Notes: generated by a model not told the origin, from the sequence alone. 64,000 bases of DNA from GCA-2748575 sp965222725 (GCA_965222725.1 OZ244969.1:2728001-2792000), one strand, 5' to 3'. Positions 8,713 to 17,634 are shown, counted from the first letter of the stretch. Program-made: numbers and translations.

Positions 8713-9024
8713 AGTCGCACGGATGCGGTGGCGTAGCTGGGAAGCAAACACGGACTTGCTTTAAAGGAAGGGATCGACAAGCACCAGGGATGAATGGACT
8801 AAAGGTGCACGCCAGGCGGGAAGCCCACACACGGATGAACCGCAGATTCGGAAGGATTCCGATTCGGATGGAACCGCAGGGAAAGGGACTGATTTTCAGC
8901 ACGGATTGGCTGAGCATGGAAAGCGCAAGGGAATGGATATGTCATCACGGATGTGATCAAAGGAATCTAAGTCAGGGACGATGACAGCGGAGTGGGCGGT
9001 AGGATACCGCCCTTCGTCTTTTCT
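8713..9024 (+). ncRNA. CsrB/RsmZ-like CsrA-sequestering RNA, first copy
   Basis: About 300 bases between rpoS and fdxA hold roughly 24 GGA triplets (about 5 expected by chance), many in loop-like contexts such as ACGGAT, AGGGA and the hairpin ATCACGGATGTGAT near 8944. This is the hallmark of RNAs that titrate the regulator CsrA/RsmA. A promoter TTGAGC (8674) with a 21-bp gap to TAAAGT (8701) is weak, so the 5' end is approximate. The 3' end is a terminator stem GGGCGGT/ACCGCCC at 8994-9012 followed by a T-rich tract. The rpoS-rsmZ-fdxA order is known from Pseudomonas. The length is closer to enterobacterial and Vibrio CsrB than to RsmZ. Confidence 0.85.
8994..9024 (+). terminator. Terminator of the first Csr RNA
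   Basis: A 7-bp GC stem GGGCGGT-AGGAT-ACCGCCC (8994-9012) is followed by TTCGTCTTTTCT. The loop itself presents AGGAT, so it may also bind CsrA. Confidence 0.8.
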
Positions 9025-9228
9025 GGATCCCGGCTTTTTCTTTTTCAACGCACTTCCTCCTTCACAAACTCAAAACTCTCAACGCACGCCTCCAACGTAC
9101 GCCTCTTTCACAGGCGCTCATCTCAAAATTGGCCAGCGTCAATTAAGCACCGCGATTCACCTTTGTTATCGACACATCCTTTGATAAGTCTCTCAATTTA
9201 CTGAAGAAACCTGTCCCCGGGTTGCCCG

Positions 9229-9279
9229 TGTAGGAAATTGTCCCTGTCAACCGAGGGAGAAATCTCACAAACCTGTAGG
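9229..9279 (+). promoter_or_regulatory. Putative upstream activating region of the second Csr RNA
   Basis: TGTAGG at 9229 and 9274 repeats the 45-bp spacing found at 8513/8558. The base preceding each second copy by 10 starts a CTCACA or CCTACA half-site (9264 and 8548). It lies about 160-210 bp upstream of the second RNA. Shared control of both RNAs, probably by a GacA-like response regulator, is inferred. Confidence 0.5.
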
Positions 9280-9437
9280 AGATGTTGTGCTTTTGTGCTG
9301 GGATATCGGCAGATTTTTGGTGAGATATTATCTAACCTGTTGAAATACATAGATTAAATTTTCCGAGATAAGGGTGGTATAAATCTCTGGTGGATTTTTT
9401 CTGTCTTGTCCGGGAACGCTGATTTGTTAAATTATCT

Positions 9438-9570
9438 CTCAACGGGGCAGGACGCTCCGCAAGGAAAGCCAACAGGGATCAAGGTTGGCGTCAAGGACGA
9501 AAGCAGGATAGCGAACGAGGGTTAGGGTGAACCCGAAATGCGAGGTGGGGCGACTTAGGTCGCCCTTTTT
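9438..9570 (+). ncRNA. RsmZ-like CsrA-sequestering RNA, second copy
   Basis: This RNA of about 130 bases matches the size and style of Pseudomonas RsmZ. It has exposed GGA motifs (CAGGACG, AAGGAAAG, AGGGATC, CAAGGACGAAAG, CAGGATAGC) between short stems such as CCAAC/GTTGG and GGGTT/AACCC. A promoter-like pair TTGTCC (9405) with a 16-bp spacer and TAAATT (9427) places the start near 9438. A strong terminator ends it at 9570. Its position just upstream of fdxA is exactly where rsmZ lies in pseudomonads. The 5' end is estimated. Confidence 0.85.
9548..9570 (+). terminator. Terminator of the RsmZ-like RNA
   Basis: A perfect 7-bp stem GGGCGAC-TTAG-GTCGCCC (9548-9565) is followed by five T. Confidence 0.9.
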
Positions 9571-9599
9571 CGTTTCTGTTTTCAGTTTATTCCGGACAT

Positions 9600-9634
9600 A
9601 AAAAAACGGCCACCCTTACGGGCAGCCGTTTTTC
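9600..9634 (-). terminator. fdxA terminator
   Basis: Reading leftward from the fdxA stop, a stem built on AACGGC/GCCGTT is followed by an A run on the + strand (T tract in the transcript). It also ends any read-through of the Rsm RNA transcript. Confidence 0.8.
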
Positions 9635-9652
9635 GATTCGCCGGTGGCTGGC

Positions 9653-9976
9653 TTAGCGTTCCAGGTACTGCAGCTTGCCTTCCACACCATCCCATTCTTC
9701 CGCATCGGGCAGGGGATCTTTCTTCTCGGTAATGTTTGGCCAGGTTTCGGACAGTTCCGCGTTCAATTCGGTGAACTGCTCCTGATCCGCCGGTACTTCA
9801 TCTTCAGAATAAATGGCGTTGGCAGGGCACTCTGGTTCGCACAGGGCACAGTCAATACACTCGTCAGGGTGAATCACCAGAAAGTTCGGGCCTTCGTAGA
9901 AACAATCTACGGGGCAAACTTCCACACAATCAGTGTATTTGCATTTAATACAGTTGTCCGTTACCACAAATGTCAT
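9653..9976 (-). CDS. fdxA: Ferredoxin FdxA (3Fe-4S/4Fe-4S)
   Basis: This 107-residue seven-iron ferredoxin is a small cytoplasmic electron carrier. Two cluster motifs are visible near the N-terminus: CIKCKYTDCVEVCPVDCF and CIDCALCEPECPANAI. The C-terminal acidic tail ending in EWDGVEGKLQYLER is typical of the proteobacterial FdxA family. MTFVVTDNCIKC at 9976 is the conserved N-terminus; an upstream in-frame start at 10000 would add eight unrelated residues. It is convergent with the Rsm-type RNA, as in Pseudomonas. Confidence 0.97.
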   Translation of the reverse strand: MTFVVTDNCIKCKYTDCVEVCPVDCFYEGPNFLVIHPDECIDCALCEPECPANAIYSEDEVPADQEQFTELNAELSETWPNITEKKDPLPDAEEWDGVEGKLQYLER

Positions 9977-10152
9977 TGATAGGAGCCCTCTCTGATACAA
10001 GCTTTACGGTAGTCTCCGCGAGAAGTATCTACCCATACAGAATAATGCGGGAATTTTAGCTGCTTTCGCTCCCGAATGAAAACTTCTCAACAGATTGTTT
10101 TACCAAAAAAAGATGCGCTAGTTTACGTTATGCTAACCCAAATGAACAGTGG

Positions 10153-12738
10153 TCAGGATTTTGCGGTCATTTCCTTCATCCGGTAGAGCAGATCAAGCGC
10201 CTGGCGGGGGTTGATGCAGTCCGGATCCATCTTGGCGATCATTTCCACCACCGGGTGGGGGGGCTGGGTTTCCGAGAACAGATCCGCCTGTACCGGGGCA
10301 TTGGCGGCCGCCAGAGAATGACTGCTCAGATCCTGCTTTTCCAGTTGTTTGAGCTTTTTGCGGGCATGGCTGACCACGGAATCCGGCACGCCCGCCAGCT
10401 TGGCCACCTGTAAACCGTAGCTCTGGTTGGCGGGGCCTTCCTGTACCTTGTGCAGGAACAGAATAGTGTCGTCTTCTTCATGGGCAGTCAGGTGCACGTT
10501 GGCTACGCCACGGAGCTGATCCGGTAGCTGGGTAAGCTCAAAATAATGGGTGGCAAACAGGGTAAGGGAATTCAGCTGCATGGCCAGGTGGGTGGCGCAG
10601 GCCCAGGCCAGCGACAGGCCGTCGTAGGTGCTGGTGCCACGGCCGATTTCGTCCATCAGCACCAGGCTTCTTGGCGTCGCATTGTGGAGAATGTTAGCAG
10701 TTTCTGTCATCTCCACCATAAAGGTGGAGCGGCCGCCCGCCAGATCATCAGACGAGCCTATCCGGGTAAAAATCCGGTCCAGACTGCCGATAATGGCGCG
10801 TTCTGCGGGAACAAAGCTGCCGATATGCGCCAGTACGGCGATCAGTGCAGTCTGCCGCATAAAGGTTGACTTACCGCCCATGTTGGGGCCGGTGATCACC
10901 AGCATCCGGCGGCTGCTGTCCAGCATCAGGTCGTTGGGTACAAAGGCTTCGTCCAGTACCTGCTCCACCACCGGGTGGCGGCCGTTGCTGATATGGATGC
11001 GCGCTTCATTATTCAGTTCCGGGCAGGTGAATGCCAGGGTGTCGGCCCGCTCGGCCAGGTTGGCAATCACGTCCAGCTCGGCCACTTTGGCAAAGCTGTC
11101 CTGCAGATTGATCAGGTGTTCCAGCAGAATATCCAGCAGCTCGTCATAGAGGGCTTTTTCCCGACTCAGGGCACGGCTCTTGGCGCTCAGGGCCTTGTCC
11201 TCAAAGGTTTTCAGTTCGGGGGTAATAAACCGCTCGGCGTTTTTCAGGGTCTGGCGGCGGATGTATTCATCCGGTGCCTGTTCCGACTGGGCGCGGCTGA
11301 TTTCAATGTAGTAGCCGTGCACCCGGTTGTAGCCGACTTTCAGGGTGCTGATACCGGTACGCTCTTTTTCCCGGGCTTCCAGCTGAACCAGATAGTCACC
11401 GGCGTTTTCGCTGATACCACGCAGTTCGTCCAGCTCTTCATCATAGCCTTCGGCGATCACACCGCCGTCCCGGATCACCACCGGCGGGGATTCGATAACG
11501 GCTTTACACATTAACTCCGCCAGCTCCGGGAATTCCCCGATGGCCTTGCCATAGGCGTGGACGGTTTCATTATCGATTTGCTGCAGTGCCTGTTGCAGCT
11601 CCGGCAACAGATTAAGGCCATCCCGCAGGCGGCTTAAGTCCCTGGGTCGGGCGGATTTCAGGGCCACCCGGGCAAGAATCCGTTCAATATCACCAATCTG
11701 CTTGAGGATGTTCTGCAAAGGCTCGTACTGGTAGTTTTCCAGTAGCGCACTAATGGCCGACTGGCGTTCCTTCAGAATTCGCTGGCTGCGAATAGGGCGG
11801 TTGAGCCAGCGGCGCAGCAGGCGGCTGCCCATGGCGGTTTTGGCTTTATCCATCACCCAGGCCAACGTGTGTTCTACTTCTCCCTGCAGGTTTTCCGTCA
11901 GCTCCAGGTTCTTGCGGGTGGCGGCATCCAGCACCACGCAATCCTCGATGGCATCTACCTGAATGGCGCGGATATGGGGCAGGGCGGCTTTCTGGGTTTC
12001 TTTCGCGTACTGCAGCAGGCAGCCGGCAGCGGCAATGGCCAGTGCCATATGATCGCAACCGAAGCCGGACAGATCCTTGGTCTGGAATTGCTGGATCAGT
12101 GCGCGGCGGGCCGATTCGCTGTCAAAGTCCCAGGGCGGACGGGCGCGCACGCCCTTGCTGCCGCGCAGGGCATTGTAGAGTGGGCTGTCTTCGGGGATCA
12201 GCAGTTCAGCGGGGTTGATCCGCGCCAGCTCCGCTTCAAAGGCCGGTGTATTGTTCACCTCAGCCACGTGAAAGCGCCCGCTGCTGATATCCAGCCAGGC
12301 CAGGCCATAATTGTTATCTGCCGCCACCACGGCGCAGAGCAGATTTTCCCGGCGCTCATCCAGCAGGGCCTCATCACTGACAGTACCCGGGGTGACAATG
12401 CGCACAATCTGGCGTTCCACCGGGCCTTTTGAGGTGGCCGGATCGCCGATCTGCTCCGCCACTGCCACGGATTCACCCAGTTTCACCAGGCGGGCCAGGT
12501 AAGACTCCGCCGCATGAAAGGGCACCCCCGCCATGGGAATCGGCTCGCCACCGGACTGGCCCCGGCTGGTCAGGGTGATATCCAGCAGTTGTGCCGCCCG
12601 TTTGGCATCGTTATAGAAGAGCTCGTAAAAGTCGCCCATGCGGTAAAACAACAGCTCGTTAGGATGCTGCGCTTTCATGCGCATGTATTGCTGCATCATG
12701 GGGGTGTGCTTGCTGAGTTGTTCTTCTGTGATGGTCAT
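10153..12738 (-). CDS. mutS: DNA mismatch repair protein MutS
   Basis: MutS recognises base mismatches and small loops and starts methyl-directed repair with MutL. The 861-residue protein has the mismatch-binding motif RMGDFYELF (Phe about residue 37 and Glu 39), the connector, clamp and lever domains, and an ABC-type ATPase domain with Walker A GPNMGGKSTFMRQ near residue 616, the STFMVEM signature loop and Walker B LVLMDEIGRGTSTYDG. Length and motifs are complete, including a C-terminal tail with QALDLLYRMKEM, which corresponds to the tetramerisation helix. mutS upstream of fdxA matches pseudomonads. Confidence 0.98.
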   Translation of the reverse strand: MTITEEQLSKHTPMMQQYMRMKAQHPNELLFYRMGDFYELFYNDAKRAAQLLDITLTSRGQSGGEPIPMAGVPFHAAESYLARLVKLGESVAVAEQIGDPATSKGPVERQIVRIVTPGTVSDEALLDERRENLLCAVVAADNNYGLAWLDISSGRFHVAEVNNTPAFEAELARINPAELLIPEDSPLYNALRGSKGVRARPPWDFDSESARRALIQQFQTKDLSGFGCDHMALAIAAAGCLLQYAKETQKAALPHIRAIQVDAIEDCVVLDAATRKNLELTENLQGEVEHTLAWVMDKAKTAMGSRLLRRWLNRPIRSQRILKERQSAISALLENYQYEPLQNILKQIGDIERILARVALKSARPRDLSRLRDGLNLLPELQQALQQIDNETVHAYGKAIGEFPELAELMCKAVIESPPVVIRDGGVIAEGYDEELDELRGISENAGDYLVQLEAREKERTGISTLKVGYNRVHGYYIEISRAQSEQAPDEYIRRQTLKNAERFITPELKTFEDKALSAKSRALSREKALYDELLDILLEHLINLQDSFAKVAELDVIANLAERADTLAFTCPELNNEARIHISNGRHPVVEQVLDEAFVPNDLMLDSSRRMLVITGPNMGGKSTFMRQTALIAVLAHIGSFVPAERAIIGSLDRIFTRIGSSDDLAGGRSTFMVEMTETANILHNATPRSLVLMDEIGRGTSTYDGLSLAWACATHLAMQLNSLTLFATHYFELTQLPDQLRGVANVHLTAHEEDDTILFLHKVQEGPANQSYGLQVAKLAGVPDSVVSHARKKLKQLEKQDLSSHSLAAANAPVQADLFSETQPPHPVVEMIAKMDPDCINPRQALDLLYRMKEMTAKS

Positions 12739-13101
12739 GGGCGCCAGTTTGTTTCAGGAAGATGAAGGGGAATTCAAAGCGCAAATGGTATCGATTATTT
12801 TCCACGCCTTCCAGACTGGAAATTTTGGAAAAAATAGGGCTGAGATCCTCGTGGCGACAATGCCGGATTACCCAGGTTACGCTACAAGATGTCATCCAGG
12901 TATCTATAACAGCTTGATTTTGCGGGAAGGATTCGGTTCTGTTCTGTTTTCGCCACTCAGCGTCATAAAACTTTCAGGGGGAAAATCGCAAATCGCTGAA
13001 TCTGTTCTAGAATTTGGTTATTGAGTAAACGGTTTTTCCCTCTCGCCCCGCGGCAAATTGTTCTGTCTCGCTGCTTGTCATTGTTTAGGAAGGTAAAGGT
13101 T
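12739..13101. other. Divergent mutS / chemoreceptor intergenic region
   Basis: These 363 bp separate the mutS start (leftward) from the chemoreceptor start (rightward). An in-frame TTG at 13021 would extend the chemoreceptor by 27 residues but lacks a ribosome-binding site. I see no RNA gene and no convincing promoter match, only an AT-rich stretch near 12990-13025 suitable for one. Confidence 0.4.
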
Positions 13102-14745
13102 ATGGACCAGCTCTTGTCCAGAATACGCGTGAGTACACGCCTGAATCTGTCAATTTTCATTCCACTGGTGATTCTGGTGGTGATGGTGTCCAGTGCTGTC
13201 GTGATTTTTTCCAGGATCAACGCCGGGGTGGACAGCATTTATCGGGATCGGGTGGTGCCGTTGCAGGATCTGAAAATCATTGCTGACGATTATGCCGTCA
13301 AGGTCATAGACGCCGTGAACAAGGCCAATGCGGGGCGCAAGACGGCCGAGGAAGCTCTGTCGGATGTCAGGGAGGCCAGCAAGCAGATTGCTGCCAAATG
13401 GCAGGATTACATGGCGACGCAACTGACAGAGGAAGAAGCCCGCCTCGCGGAGGAGGCACAGGTTCTGTTTGAAGACGCAGACCGGGCGATTGCCAGTGTG
13501 AGTTCGGCATTGGCCCGCATGTCCGGCAACGTGCAAGGTCAGCTGGATTCATACGACGGACCCCTGTATGACCAGATTGATCCCATCAGTGACAAGATCA
13601 GCGAATTGATTTCCCTGCAGCTGCGGGTGGCCGCGGAAACCCGTGACGCCATTGATCAGCAGACCGATTCCCTCACCATGACCTATGTAACCGGCACGGT
13701 AGTGGCCATATTGCTGATGATGCTGATGGCCTACTGGATTCGGCGTTCCATTCTCGGGCCCGTAGAAAAGCTGCGCAGCACCATGAACACCATTGAGCAA
13801 TCATCGGATATGACTCTGGTGATTGATGTGCAGAGCGATGACGAGATCGGCCATACAGTGTCAGCCTTTAACCGGATGATGCGCCGAATCGACAGTATTC
13901 TGGGGCAGGTTAAGCGGGCTGCGCTGCAGTTGTCGGCGGCTTCCGAGGAGCTGGCCACCATCTCACTCCAGACCAATACCTCACTGCAGCAACAGCAGCA
14001 GGAAACGGATCAGGTGGCGACGGCCACCAATGAAATGACCGCCACGGTGGCGGAGCTGGCCTCGAACACCAACGAAGCCCAACATGCGGCGCAGGATGCT
14101 GATCAGCTCGCCGCTGAGGGCCGTGGCGTGGCTGATCACAACATGCGGATGACCCTGGCGCTGAGCGATGAACTGAAAGCCACCGCTGCCCTGGTGCAGC
14201 GGCTTGAGGGCGAAAGCCAGAATATTGGTGCGGTGGTGGATGTGATCAACGGCATTGCCGAGCAAACCAACCTGCTGGCGCTGAATGCTGCCATTGAAGC
14301 TGCACGGGCCGGAGAACAGGGCCGGGGTTTTGCCGTGGTGGCAGACGAGGTTCGCACCCTGGCGCAACGTACCCAGGAATCCACTCAGGAGATCCGGGAT
14401 GTGGTGGAGCGTCTGCAGTCCGGTGCCCGGGATTCGGTAGTGGCAATGAAAAGCGGTCAAAGCAAGGCGGAGGAATGTAACGACGCCATTGCCAAAGGTC
14501 AGCAGTCGCTCATTCAGATCGAACAGGCGGTACAGAGCATCCGTGACATGAACATCCAGATTGCGACAGCGCTGGAGGAGCAGTCAGCGGTAACCGAAGA
14601 GATCAATCGCAATGTGAACAACATCAGCCAGATTTCCAGTAGTTCCGCGTCCGCCGGTGCGGAGATCTCCGAGGCCAGCCGGCACCTGTCGGAACTGGCC
14701 AGCACACTGCAGGCCCAGGTCAGCGAGTTTGTGATTACTGATTGA
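13102..14745 (+). CDS. Methyl-accepting chemotaxis protein
   Basis: This 547-residue inner-membrane chemoreceptor has a transmembrane helix at about residues 16-37, a periplasmic four-helix-bundle sensor (about 38-190) with the MCP-type ligand-binding look of 4HB_MCP domains, and a second helix about 191-213. A HAMP domain follows (about 215-267), then a long cytoplasmic coiled coil. The signalling tip EQTNLLALNAAIEAARAGE (about residue 388) is near-invariant and contacts CheA and CheW. The ATG at 13102 follows AGGAAGGTAAAGG. The ligand cannot be predicted. No terminal CheR-binding pentapeptide is visible. cinA and recA follow. Confidence 0.93.
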   Translation: MDQLLSRIRVSTRLNLSIFIPLVILVVMVSSAVVIFSRINAGVDSIYRDRVVPLQDLKIIADDYAVKVIDAVNKANAGRKTAEEALSDVREASKQIAAKWQDYMATQLTEEEARLAEEAQVLFEDADRAIASVSSALARMSGNVQGQLDSYDGPLYDQIDPISDKISELISLQLRVAAETRDAIDQQTDSLTMTYVTGTVVAILLMMLMAYWIRRSILGPVEKLRSTMNTIEQSSDMTLVIDVQSDDEIGHTVSAFNRMMRRIDSILGQVKRAALQLSAASEELATISLQTNTSLQQQQQETDQVATATNEMTATVAELASNTNEAQHAAQDADQLAAEGRGVADHNMRMTLALSDELKATAALVQRLEGESQNIGAVVDVINGIAEQTNLLALNAAIEAARAGEQGRGFAVVADEVRTLAQRTQESTQEIRDVVERLQSGARDSVVAMKSGQSKAEECNDAIAKGQQSLIQIEQAVQSIRDMNIQIATALEEQSAVTEEINRNVNNISQISSSSASAGAEISEASRHLSELASTLQAQVSEFVITD

Positions 14746-14805
14746 AGTGGCACCTGCTAGAATGTGGCTATCTTTTTCGACCCGGAACAGGGAACAAAGC
14801 CACTA

Positions 14806-15354
14806 ATGACAAGTATTTTGACGGACACAGGTGTATTGGAAGGCATGGCAGGGATGCTGGGGGATCTGCTAAAGGAGTCCGGCATGAAAGTGGCAACGGC
14901 GGAATCCTGCACCGGTGGCTGGATTGCCCAGACTATCACTTCAGTGGCGGGCTCTTCCGAGTGGTTTGACCGCGGTTTCGTTACTTACTCCAACGAAGCC
15001 AAACGGGAAATGCTGGGGGTGCGTGCCCAGACCCTGCGCAAGCACGGCGCGGTGAGTGAAAAGGTTGTGCTGGATATGGCCCTGGGGGCGGTAAAAAAAT
15101 CCAATGCGTCGCTGGCGGTGTCCGTCAGTGGTGTCGCCGGCCCCGGCGGCGGCAGCGACGACAAGCCTGTCGGCACCGTCTGGTTTGCCTGGGCTTTCGA
15201 AGACAAAGCAGAAGCTTCGCTGATGAGTTTTCAGGGGGATCGTCATCAGGTTCGCTATGGCGCCGTCATGGTTGCCCTGCAGGGGCTGATCGCACGAATT
15301 CCCCATTGGCTGAAAAATCACGAAAAATCTCCCGCCGGTGTTGGCGAATCCTGA
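14806..15354 (+). CDS. pncC: CinA C-terminal family protein, nicotinamide-nucleotide amidase
   Basis: PncC deamidates nicotinamide mononucleotide to nicotinate mononucleotide in NAD recycling. The 182 residues correspond to the stand-alone CinA C-terminal domain, with the signature KVATAESCTGGWIAQTIT, the GFVTYSNEAK stretch and VSVSGVAGPGGGSDDKPVGT. The ATG at 14806 follows a GGGAACA sequence and matches the usual start; an upstream GTG at 14764 is less likely. It directly precedes recA, an arrangement conserved in many bacteria, and its 3' end probably contains the recA -35 element. Confidence 0.93.
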   Translation: MTSILTDTGVLEGMAGMLGDLLKESGMKVATAESCTGGWIAQTITSVAGSSEWFDRGFVTYSNEAKREMLGVRAQTLRKHGAVSEKVVLDMALGAVKKSNASLAVSVSGVAGPGGGSDDKPVGTVWFAWAFEDKAEASLMSFQGDRHQVRYGAVMVALQGLIARIPHWLKNHEKSPAGVGES

Positions 15355-15387
15355 ATCACTGTGCAATAATACTGTTCAAACATACAG
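15341..15387 (+). promoter_or_regulatory. recA promoter with LexA (SOS) box
   Basis: CTGTTCAAACATACAG (15372-15387) matches the gammaproteobacterial LexA consensus CTGT-N8-ACAG perfectly. Just upstream, TTGGCG and AATAAT (15365-15370) make a plausible -35/-10 pair, which would place the transcription start inside the box, the usual recA layout. A second candidate promoter (TTGACG at 15407, TATCAC at 15429) lies downstream. The leader to the recA ATG is about 200 bases. Confidence 0.88.
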
Positions 15388-15581
15388 TGTTTAAACCTGT
15401 ATGCTGTTGACGTCAGTTCTGTCTATGTTATCACTGTTGCGGTGCTGTAATGATGCCGAAGAGGCCTCAGAGCGCGGATTGGCAGCGTTAACAGGGTGAT
15501 GGCAAATAGGGTCATGGCAGAAGGTAATGGCAATTTACTCTGCACAGAAATTCATCAAGCGATGCAAGCGAGGACATTTTA

Positions 15582-16613
15582 ATGGATGACAACAAGAAGA
15601 AGGCGCTGAATGCGGCATTGAGCCAGATTGAACGGCAGTTCGGCAAAGGCTCGGTCATGCGCATGGGGGACCAGCAGCAACAGGCAATTCCGGCTATTTC
15701 CACCGGCTCCCTGGGGCTGGACGTTGCACTGGGTATTGGCGGTCTGCCCAAAGGCCGGATTGTTGAGATTTACGGCCCGGAGTCATCCGGTAAAACCACC
15801 CTGACATTGCAGGTGGTTGCCGAAGCCCAGAAGAAAGGAGCTACCTGTGCCTTCGTGGATGCGGAGCACGCGCTGGACCCGATTTATGCCGGCAAACTGG
15901 GTGTGAATGTGGATGATCTGCTGGTATCCCAGCCCGATACCGGCGAACAGGCGTTGGAGATTACCGATATGCTGGTGCGCTCCAATGCGGTGGACGTGAT
16001 TGTGGTGGATTCGGTGGCAGCACTGACTCCCCGGGCTGAAATTGAAGGGGAAATGGGCGACAGCCATGTGGGCTTGCAGGCCCGTCTGATGTCCCAGGCA
16101 CTGCGTAAAATCACCGGTAGCGTCAAAACAGCCAACTGCCTGGTGATTTTCATTAACCAGATCCGGATGAAGATCGGCGTGATGTTCGGTAACCCGGAAA
16201 CCACCACCGGCGGTAATGCCCTGAAATTCTATTCGTCGGTACGTCTGGATATTCGCCGCACCGGTGCGGTGAAGCAGGGTGATGAGGTGCTGGGTAATGA
16301 AACCCGGGTGAAAGTGGTGAAGAACAAGGTGGCGCCGCCGTTCCGTCAGGCAGAATTCCAGATCATGTACGGCAAAGGTATCTATCGCCACGGTGAGATT
16401 CTGGACTTGGGCGTGCAGTGCGGCATCGTGGACAAGTCCGGCGCCTGGTATGCCTACAATGGCGACAAGATCGGACAGGGTAAAGCCAACGCGGCCCGTT
16501 TCCTGGAGGAAAACCCCGATATCATGGAAACCATTGAGGGGCAGATCCGCAATGAGTTGCTGGGTACGGCAGAGCCCGCCAAGAAAGAAGAGCTGGAAGA
16601 CGCAGACGCCTGA
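15582..16613 (+). CDS. recA: Recombinase A
   Basis: RecA forms ATP-dependent filaments on single-stranded DNA, drives homologous pairing and stimulates LexA self-cleavage. The 343-residue protein has Walker A GPESSGKTTL (about 67-76), Walker B VIVVDSVAAL, the L1 loop GEMGDSHVGLQAR, the L2 loop with MKIGVMFGNPETTTGGNALKFY split across two lines of the fold, and an acidic C-terminal tail. A perfect LexA box lies upstream. recX, its usual downstream partner, is absent here and is found at 43990. Confidence 0.99.
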   Translation: MDDNKKKALNAALSQIERQFGKGSVMRMGDQQQQAIPAISTGSLGLDVALGIGGLPKGRIVEIYGPESSGKTTLTLQVVAEAQKKGATCAFVDAEHALDPIYAGKLGVNVDDLLVSQPDTGEQALEITDMLVRSNAVDVIVVDSVAALTPRAEIEGEMGDSHVGLQARLMSQALRKITGSVKTANCLVIFINQIRMKIGVMFGNPETTTGGNALKFYSSVRLDIRRTGAVKQGDEVLGNETRVKVVKNKVAPPFRQAEFQIMYGKGIYRHGEILDLGVQCGIVDKSGAWYAYNGDKIGQGKANAARFLEENPDIMETIEGQIRNELLGTAEPAKKEELEDADA

Positions 16614-16632
16614 TTCGTTTTGTGTCCCGGAT

Positions 16633-16668
16633 AAAAAAAAGCCAGAGGCGCAAACCTCTGGCTTTTTT
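16633..16668. terminator. Bidirectional terminator between recA and the TPR gene
   Basis: A perfect 8-bp stem GCCAGAGG/CCTCTGGC (16641-16662) is flanked by A8 on the left and T6 on the right, so it can end the recA transcript and the leftward ectoine-operon transcript. Confidence 0.92.
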
Positions 16669-16692
16669 GTTGTGCCTGATTTTTTGTTTAAG

Positions 16693-17634
16693 CTATGCGG
16701 CAGAACTGCTTTTGGCAGTGGCGCTCCGGCTGATCAGATCCAGGAACGGCTGATAATCTTCCAGTGGCCTCAGTGCAGGGTCATTCTGCATTTCCTCGCG
16801 ATAACTTTCCCGCCGTGCGACGGCTTCCTGAAGGTAGCTGACGGCTTCGTCAAACTGGTCCATGCCTGCATAGGCACAGCCAAGCTGATAAAAGGCATGG
16901 CTGTTTTCCGGGTCAATGCTCAGCGCCTGATGGCACAGGTTGGCGGCCCACTGGGGTTCTTTCAGCTCCAGCACGGCATCGGCTTTATAGGTCAGCGCTT
17001 CCACGTCATTGCGGCGCAGATTCAGCACCTCATCGTAGATTTCAATTTTATGGGCCGGGCTGGCTTCCTGTCCGGCTCTTAGCCACAGGGCCTGAATATC
17101 CCGGTGCAGGGCAATTTCTTCCCGGTTCTGCTCAATGCTGGCGGTTTCCCGTTCCAGCTTTTTCTCGATATTCTGCAGGCGTTCCTCATAGTGTTTTACC
17201 AGCTTGGAAATTTCCTCGTCCGCCAGTGTCATGACCCGCTCCCGCATTTCCCGGATAGAGGTCCAGCCGATCAGCACCAGAATGGAAGAGGCCGCTGCAA
17301 TCAGATAGAAGAAATAGGTCACGGTGTTGGTGGCGTAGCTTACTGCACGGTCCACGGCAGTGTGTTCCCGGTCCACGATCTGGCGGGTCATTTCCACCCG
17401 CTGGGCGGCCATTTCCGTGCGCAGCTGTTTCAGCTCATCCAGCACGTAACGTTCTATAAAAGGGGAATACAGGGGCTCTTTCAGCTGATCGACAGCCGCG
17501 GCCGCTTTTTGCTGCTGGGCTTCCGGTGTGTTGTTTTCTGTGGGGCTGGTGTTGGTCGGGGAGGAGGGGGTGTTGGCTGCCATGCCGGTCTGAGCGACCA
17601 GCATGGCAGTGATCAATACTATGATGCGAGACAT
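16693..17634 (-). CDS. Membrane-anchored TPR-repeat protein
   Basis: I do not recognise an orthologue. The 313 residues show a cleavable signal peptide (about 1-19, ending AANT), a Pro/Thr/Gln-rich low-complexity stretch (20-50), a charged segment, one transmembrane helix about 107-127 (YFFYLIAAASSILVLIGW), a coiled coil (about 130-190), and a C-terminal tetratricopeptide region (about 190-290, with AFYQLGCAYAGMDQFDEAVSYLQ). Its start lies inside the 3' end of ask (16-bp overlap), so it is probably the last gene of the ectoine operon. A scaffolding role in osmotic stress is only a guess. Confidence 0.8.
   Translation of the reverse strand: MSRIIVLITAMLVAQTGMAANTPSSPTNTSPTENNTPEAQQQKAAAAVDQLKEPLYSPFIERYVLDELKQLRTEMAAQRVEMTRQIVDREHTAVDRAVSYATNTVTYFFYLIAAASSILVLIGWTSIREMRERVMTLADEEISKLVKHYEERLQNIEKKLERETASIEQNREEIALHRDIQALWLRAGQEASPAHKIEIYDEVLNLRRNDVEALTYKADAVLELKEPQWAANLCHQALSIDPENSHAFYQLGCAYAGMDQFDEAVSYLQEAVARRESYREEMQNDPALRPLEDYQPFLDLISRSATAKSSSAA

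Noticed and set aside
8640..8984. 114-codon rightward frame between rpoS and fdxA
   Set aside because: It coincides with the GGA-rich RNA; the Arg/Gly-rich translation is a by-product of GGA repeats.
13021..13101. N-terminal extension of the chemoreceptor
   Set aside because: TTG start without a ribosome-binding site; ATG 13102 has a strong one and gives a normal membrane N-terminus.
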